The notes beneath the pieces are model-generated. The model ran no database searches. It was not told where the DNA came from and was given only the letters and a program-made list of their open reading frames with translations. This document shows, one piece after another, positions 5,179 to 5,232 of a stretch of DNA of 5,232 nucleotides (its first letter is position 1; each line of letters opens with the position of its first letter). The position numbers were made by a program, and so were the translations under genes. This stretch comes from an uncultured Saprospiraceae bacterium (GTDB lineage: Bacteria > Bacteroidota > Bacteroidia > Chitinophagales > Saprospiraceae), in NCBI GenBank assembly GCA_905479665.1, contig CAJQNM010000117.1, positions 1 through 5,232 on the forward strand. The letters are read 5' to 3'.

Positions 5179-5232
5179 ATAGAGGATAGAGGCCTGTTTT
5201 GTAATGCTAGTTCTTTCCTTCGACCGGATCAT

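Noticed and set aside
1..5232. CRISPR array, tRNA or rRNA
   Set aside because: No regularly spaced short repeats, cloverleaf or rRNA-like sequence was seen. The repeats present are one dispersed pair and isolated palindromes.

Overview
The window looks like an accessory, repeat-rich stretch of a Bacteroidota genome, probably of the Cytophagia or Saprospiria type. The reasons are low-GC genes with A-rich leaders instead of Shine-Dalgarno sites, a TTTG-N21-TATAATTG promoter of the Bacteroidota kind, and a secreted hydrolase whose signal peptide ends in ...IGQ. No taxonomic marker gene is present, so the assignment is an inference.

Layout. Positions 1-169 hold a small terminal-inverted-repeat element (MITE-like) with a flanking CTAG on each side. 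Positions 170-497 have no convincing gene, but contain an imperfect inverted repeat at 378-452. All four well-supported genes are on the minus strand: a DUF1428/YbaA-like protein (498-902), an S51 peptidase E-like serine peptidase (1821-2522), a class I SAM methyltransferase (2602-3351) and a secreted alpha/beta-hydrolase esterase with a TPR-like tail (3414-4682). A short plus-strand lipoprotein-like frame (4978-5178) sits near the right edge.

The most interesting structure is between the genes. In minus-strand order, the esterase, methyltransferase and peptidase are unrelated single genes. Each is followed at or just past its stop codon by a GC-rich imperfect palindrome that opens with (C/A)TAACA. 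In two cases the stop codon lies inside a shared TAACAAGC motif. This is the arrangement of promoterless gene cassettes with attC-like recombination sites, although no integron integrase is visible. The block is bracketed by two direct copies of an approximately 240-bp repeat (1051-1143 plus 1463-1612, and 4710-4949). The left copy is split by a 319-bp hairpin-rich insertion with GGGTACCT/AGGTACCC ends. Each repeat copy lies just upstream of a minus-strand gene.

The genes do not form a pathway. They read as an accessory set of small enzymes (peptidase, methyltransferase, esterase) collected one by one. Recombination function is inferred from sequence shape only.
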